From Eonycteris spelaea (Eukaryota; Chordata; Mammalia; Chiroptera; Pteropodidae), in NCBI GenBank assembly GCA_003508835.1, contig PUFA01000068.1, positions 4,650,001-4,714,000 on the forward strand: 64,000 bases of DNA, in the 5' to 3' direction. Made by a program: the position numbers and the translations under genes. Of the stretch, positions 59,756-64,000 are shown in pieces. Positions within the stretch are counted from its first letter, which is position 1. Each line of letters opens with the position of its first letter. The notes beneath the pieces are model-generated. The model saw only the letters and a program-made list of their open reading frames with translations. It searched no databases and had not been told where the DNA came from.

Positions 59756-59924
59756 TCAATCCTTTTTATTTGGTATTTTACATTTAGCTGTCTTTAGTCA
59801 CTAGAAGAATCTAGTAGATTATTAGTAAAATCACTATAAGAGTTATTTAGTCTTTTGGCAAGAGAGAGAGGGTAAGATTGTTTTGCCTCCTTATAGTGTG
59901 TGGGTATATACATGTATATACACA

Positions 59925-60060
59925 TGCACATATGTATAAATTATATATATATTTTATACATTATACATATTATAATATCTACATATATTTTATGTATTTA
60001 TATGTATTTCTGTGCTTGTAGATAAATAGATAAATGATAGGTAGATAGATCGATAGTGAT
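59925..60060. repeat. AT-rich low-complexity tract with GATA units at the end
   Basis: Mixed TATATATTTTATAC-type sequence ends in AGATAAATAGATAAATGATAGGTAGATAGATCGATAG. Confidence 0.9.
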
Positions 60061-60134
60061 ACATAGGATCTTCTTTGCAAGCTGGACACAATACTCAGTG
60101 CTATTTCTCATGCTGAGAGCAGTAGCTGCTGCCA

Positions 60135-60350
60135 ACAGTATTTATCATTTATTGAAGTTGGAGCTTTATATGTTAATTACTCTATAGTGGTTACCTTATA
60201 GTTTAACAAGTAATCTATTACATAAAGTTTAGAGCCTCTCTTTTATAGATAAGCAGACTGAGGTTACAAAGAAGTTGCAACATTCGTCCATAGTCACAAA
60301 ACTAATGTGTGCAGAGCGTTCGATCTGTCTTCGGTTACAATGCAGTATCA
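60135..60350 (-). mobile_element. MIR SINE, antisense
   Basis: It includes TTATAGATAAGCAGACTGAGGTTACAAAGAAGTTGC and CATAGTCACAAAACTAATGTGTGCAGAGCGTTCG. Confidence 0.7.
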
Positions 60351-60929
60351 CTAGTAAGCCTAAAATATATGGAAGACTGTTTGAAGTAATGCATTTATTC
60401 TCTGATCAGCCATGATACATTCAGATTGCCTTACAGCTTATACACTATCAAAAAGAAATACTACACCAAATGGCAAAATATCTCAGGTTAGCACTAGAAG
60501 ACAAAAAGCACTTTCAAGGAAAAGACAAAGGCAGTAGGTGGATAGATATGCATTTGTTTCTCTTTAGGATTATTTCTTAACATTTGAGAAATAGGCCAAT
60601 CCCCTACCTCTTGCCTACCTCCTCCCAACCCCATCTGCTTAAACTTGGCTCAAATCTCAGTAATGTTACCCTAACTCTGAGGGGAAAACAACAAAAATGA
60701 CATTACATCTTGCATATTTAGCATTCTTCTAATTCAAAAAAGGAATCCAGTTCAATGTTCCAATTATATTTTTTAAATTTTCTTCCTGAAAATATATCCA
60801 TGTTTTCTGAAGCTAATATGGTGAGGTTATTTGTTAGTTCTACTGTGCATGTATTTTATAGTTTCATTCAGTCAATGTAATGTACACATTATATACATCA
60901 CATTTTAATATTCATTATTTTAAATTTTT

Positions 60930-61100
60930 TTCAGATATGTCATTTTAGCCTTTAAACTACTCAGCAACTAGGAAAGGAAAACATGATATTCCTCATTTTA
61001 TAAAGAGAAAATAAAGGCTCATAAAGTGTTTACAAGGTTCTCCAAGGTCACTCAATATGGAGCAAAGGCCAGTCTAAAATTCCAGCCTTTCTCTATTTCC
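60930..61100 (-). mobile_element. MIR fragment, antisense
   Basis: TTCCTCATTTTATAAAGAGAAAATAAAGGCTCATAAAG and AAGGTTCTCCAAGGTCACTCAATATGGAGC match reversed MIR. Confidence 0.65.
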
Positions 61101-61499
61101 TCTCTCTCTTGCTATTTTGTTTTTGGTTTATTTTAATAATAAACAAATACAAATAATCACTTTATCAGGAAAAACAAACTGGAAATTTCAAAACGTAGTC
61201 ATTTATTTCTTAAACTAAGCTGAAATCAGAAGAAAACTTTCTGTCATACTATTAGATTTTGAATCAGCCCAAATCATTTAAACTTGCTTTTCTTAAAGTA
61301 ACTATCAGAAAGTTAAGGCTCATGAGAGGCATTTCCATATATCAAGTTTTATCTTGTACCTCCAGTAAAAGACAACCCTTCAACCCTCAAAATTTTGAAT
61401 ATTACTATTTAAAAGGTATTTCTTACATTGATTTGAATACTCTTCTAGTAATTTCTACCAAACTATTTTCACCAAAATAGCAAAGTATTTCCAGTGTGG

Positions 61500-61735
61500 A
61501 TTTCATAGCTATTTAGCCTGAGACAAATTGTGGCTTTAACACTTACCAACTTAGTAAATGTGAGCGAGTCACTTAATCTCTCTATGCCTCACCTATAAAA
61601 TAAGAGGAATAATAGTACTTCCCTCATAGTGCTGTTGTGAGGACTAAATGAGTTCATAAATATAAAATAAAATACTTAAAATACTAGCTGGCCCTAATAA
61701 GTACTATACAAGAGTTAGTAATTATTATTATGGGT
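61500..61735 (+). mobile_element. MIR SINE, sense
   Basis: GTAAATGTGAGCGAGTCACTTAATCTCTCTATGCCTCACC and CCTCATAGTGCTGTTGTGAGGACTAAATGAG are close to the MIR consensus. Confidence 0.92.
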
Positions 61736-61839
61736 CTAGTTGCTTGTTATGTGACAGACCTTGAAATATTTTAAAACAAAATGAACATCCACTTTCTCCC
61801 TGAGTCTTCTCTTCTGCAGTCAACAATACTCCCCCATAG

Positions 61840-61945
61840 AGAATAATAATAATTATTATTATTACTATCATAATAATTATCATAATATAATTAATATAAT
61901 AACATCATTAATTGATTTTGTTGTTGTTATTATTATTTTTTTAAT
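61840..61945. repeat. (AAT)/(ATT) low-complexity tract
   Basis: Interrupted AAT and ATT units, including inverted AATAATAATAATTATTATTATTA. Confidence 0.93.
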
Positions 61946-62054
61946 TATTCCCCACATGGTCTCCTTCCTCTGGCAATGCTCCTGATTATTACTTTCTCTC
62001 CTAAAAATTTCTCTCATTCTACTGATGTGCATTGACTGCCCACTGGAATTTATG

Positions 62055-62250
62055 CTTTGTTCACTCAGTGAGCATTAAATTGATCACCTCTGCTGTGACA
62101 GGTGTATTAGATGATGTGAATATGTAATGAATGAGATTGTTTTCCCTCGGGGACCTTAGGAGCTAGAAGGAGAGGCAGACGTGTGAATGACAGCCATTTC
62201 TTCAAGGAAAGTACTATCATAGTGTCAAGCAGGCCTGTCGTATTCAAGTT
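62055..62250 (-). mobile_element. L2-type 3' fragment, antisense
   Basis: TTCACTCAGTGAGCATTAAATTGATCACC is followed by TGTTTTCCCTCGGGGACCTTAGGAGCTAGAAGGAGAGGCAGACGTGTG. The end matches a reversed L2 'aaggagctcacagtctag...gagacagacacg'. Confidence 0.65.
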
Positions 62251-62254
62251 CTAT

Positions 62255-62790
62255 ATAACTATTCCATGATATAAGCCAGAAAAAAAAACGAAAAGAAAAA
62301 TACTCTTTCATACCCACTTTGCCGTCATAAAATGAAAACCCAAGCTTTTACATTGCCCAGTTATTAAAGCAAACATTTCATTGTTCATGGTATGTTTCTC
62401 TGTGTCTGCATTCTATTACAAAATATACAAGTGACAAGATATTGTGTGAGGGCTATTTATTACTGCTTCAAAATTAAACTCATGTCAGTGTTATTTAACC
62501 ACTTTTTTCCAGCATATTAATTTAGGGACAGACTATCTTCAGCCTGGGCTGTTTTGAGAAAAATTAATATACATGCTTTTCAGAGCAGTCTTTCACATTT
62601 GGCATTGCTTACAAGGATGCTTTTAGGTAGACTGACCAAATCTTTTGCCAGCACTTGAGCATGAAGGTGAAATGCAATATAGTGCTCTGTCTGGACAACC
62701 TATGCATCATTCAGACTTGGCTGTTCTTCTGAATAACAAGAAGATATTTCTTTTCAAATATTTAAAAAAATATTCTGGGAACCTGAAAAG
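62255..62790. other. Unassigned intronic sequence, relatively complex
   Basis: No repeat, ORF or RNA gene was recognised. The base composition at 62500-62740 is less degraded than its surroundings. Confidence 0.35.
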
Positions 62791-62794
62791 TGAT

Positions 62795-62955
62795 TAAATT
62801 CATTTATTATATTACTTTATGTAATCCTATTTGCAGCAACTCTTTGAGTAACTATTATCATACTACTTGCATACTGAGGCATTAAGTGATAAAGTGACTT
62901 GTCCAAGGTCACACAGCTAGAAAGGGGTAGAACAGAAATCTGGACTGAGACTAGT
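62795..62955 (-). mobile_element. MIR SINE, antisense
   Basis: It includes ACTGAGGCATTAAGTGATAAAGTGACTTGTCCAAGGTCACACAGCTAG, a near-consensus reversed MIR core, followed by ATCTGGACTGAGAC. Confidence 0.9.
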
Positions 62956-62959
62956 TCTA

Positions 62960-63575
62960 ATTTAAAATTTCTCAAAGGATGCTTGTATTACAGTTTCAGT
63001 GTCTCTCTTTCCACTTATTGTCAAGGCTGACTGTGTTGTTCCACATAACATGGTGATTTTTCTTTTGGAAAGTTTCGCATTTGGACAAATGATGTGAGGA
63101 TTCTTACCTCTGGTTTCTTAAGGAATGTTTCTCAACTTGAGTGTAGAGTCTGCATTTGTGCTCAGTGGGAAAGGAAAAGTAATGATATTAAATGGAAGCA
63201 ACACCGTGAAATCAGTTGCCTTTTAAATCTCAGGGTTATTGAATTAATGAATTAGTTTTAGAAGGCTGTGTATCATTCCTGAAGTCCTGAGAAAGGAAAT
63301 TGAATATTAACCCAGTTCATGTCTATAACGCACAATTTATAGCTACATGCAGACTGAACCATATGGTGGAAACATTCTTCCATTCTTTAAGATTATTTTA
63401 TGTTGGGTGCCCCACGTACAGGAGGTCTTTTAACTGCTTGTCTTGTGTGATCAAAATAATAAAACATCTGTTGATAATAACCTTGAGAACAAATTTGTGC
63501 TTCACAAACTTGCTTGAGCTATAAAATGTCTACTGTAATAATGAATACAAGATGTAGAGAATCATTTTAAACATT
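62960..63575. other. Unassigned intronic sequence
   Basis: A 74-residue open frame at 63300 is not supported as a gene. No repeat was recognised. Confidence 0.4.
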
Positions 63576-63577
63576 CT

Positions 63578-63579
<2 letters not shown>

Positions 63580-63672
<93 letters not shown>
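63580..63672. repeat. Compound (CT)n(CA)n microsatellite
   Basis: About 30 CT units run directly into about 16 CA units. It has the same compound order as the array at 36914-36989. Confidence 0.98.
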
Positions 63673-63674
<2 letters not shown>

Positions 63675-64000
63675 TTGGTCATGTCATCTCAAAAAATTAT
63701 GCCCTTCAGCATTCTGAAACCTCATTCACAGAAAACTAAGCTTCATTGTGAATACGTGGGGCTATTTTTTTAATGGTTAGAAGTACGGTTGCAAGTTCTT
63801 AAAAAGTCAACAAAAAGAGATTAAATAACCATACTTAGGCAGTTTCATATGAAGCATGTCAAAGCTGCATAGTTTTAAAACCTCAAGAGAAAGTTGAGCC
63901 TTCTGAATATTTATAAGCCACCAATGAATTGCCAGGCTCCAAACCACCACAGAATTTCCTGGCTGTCTGGTGAGTTGCCACAGCCTACAATTGCAGCCAA
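63673..64000. other. Unassigned intronic sequence
   Basis: Nothing recognised up to the right edge. Confidence 0.4.

Larger units (their letters stand above)
48438..64000 (+). other. DLG2: Intron of DLG2 downstream of the exon (partial)
   Basis: No match to the following PDZ1 exon (starting GNSGLGFSIAGG) was seen, so the intron runs past the right edge. The content is repeats and unassigned AT-rich sequence. Confidence 0.85.

Noticed and set aside
48438..64000. A second DLG2 exon or an isoform start downstream
   Set aside because: I looked for GNSGLGFSIAGG-type coding sequence next to AG/GT sites and did not see it; not excluded for short, unfamiliar exons.

Overview
The window looks like mammalian intronic DNA. 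It is AT-rich and CpG-poor, has no long open reading frames, and is crowded with ancient mammalian repeats (MIR, L2, MER5A-like, MaLR-like LTRs, L1). The only protein-coding sequence I can support is one 51-bp exon at 48387-48437 on the plus strand, with consensus splice sites. Its 17 codons read VNGTEIEYEFEEITLER, which I recognise as the segment just before PDZ1 of DLG2 (PSD-93/chapsyn-110), a synaptic MAGUK scaffold. The rest is intron of that gene. DLG2 introns in mammals are extremely long, so one tiny exon in 64 kb is expected.

Organism: MIR and L2 place it in mammals. The L1 3' ends at about 4.8, 13.3 and 28.6 kb resemble laurasiatherian L1 lineages. The L1 3' UTR at about 20.5 kb resembles one I associate with bats. 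No Alu, carnivore tRNA-Lys SINE, ruminant SINE, horse ERE or vesper-bat VES SINE was recognised. A bat, or another laurasiatherian poor in young SINEs, is the best guess; this comes from memory of repeat families, not a search.

Layout: 1-28.6 kb is upstream intron with scattered MIR/L2 fragments, three L1 3' ends, an older L1 tract (about 19.0-20.3 kb), MaLR-like LTR remnants (about 15 kb) and microsatellites. 28.6-35.5 kb is an L1-rich block in antisense to DLG2. It contains an internally inverted ORF2 segment and a 416-bp LTR-like insertion flanked by a 17-bp near-perfect direct repeat. 35.5-43.3 kb is MIR/L2-rich intron. 43.4-44.4 kb holds two DNA-transposon-like elements with terminal inverted repeats. 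44.4-47.9 kb has few recognisable repeats. 47.9-49.0 kb contains the exon, bracketed by two diverged direct copies of one sequence. 49-64 kb is downstream intron with L1, a long LINE/RT relic (50.5-52.35 kb), MIR/L2 fragments and a (CT)n(CA)n microsatellite.

I found no tRNA, rRNA, CRISPR, operon, CpG-island promoter or intact transposon ORF. Repeat boundaries are estimates by eye (tens of bases). Family names rest on remembered consensus sequences.
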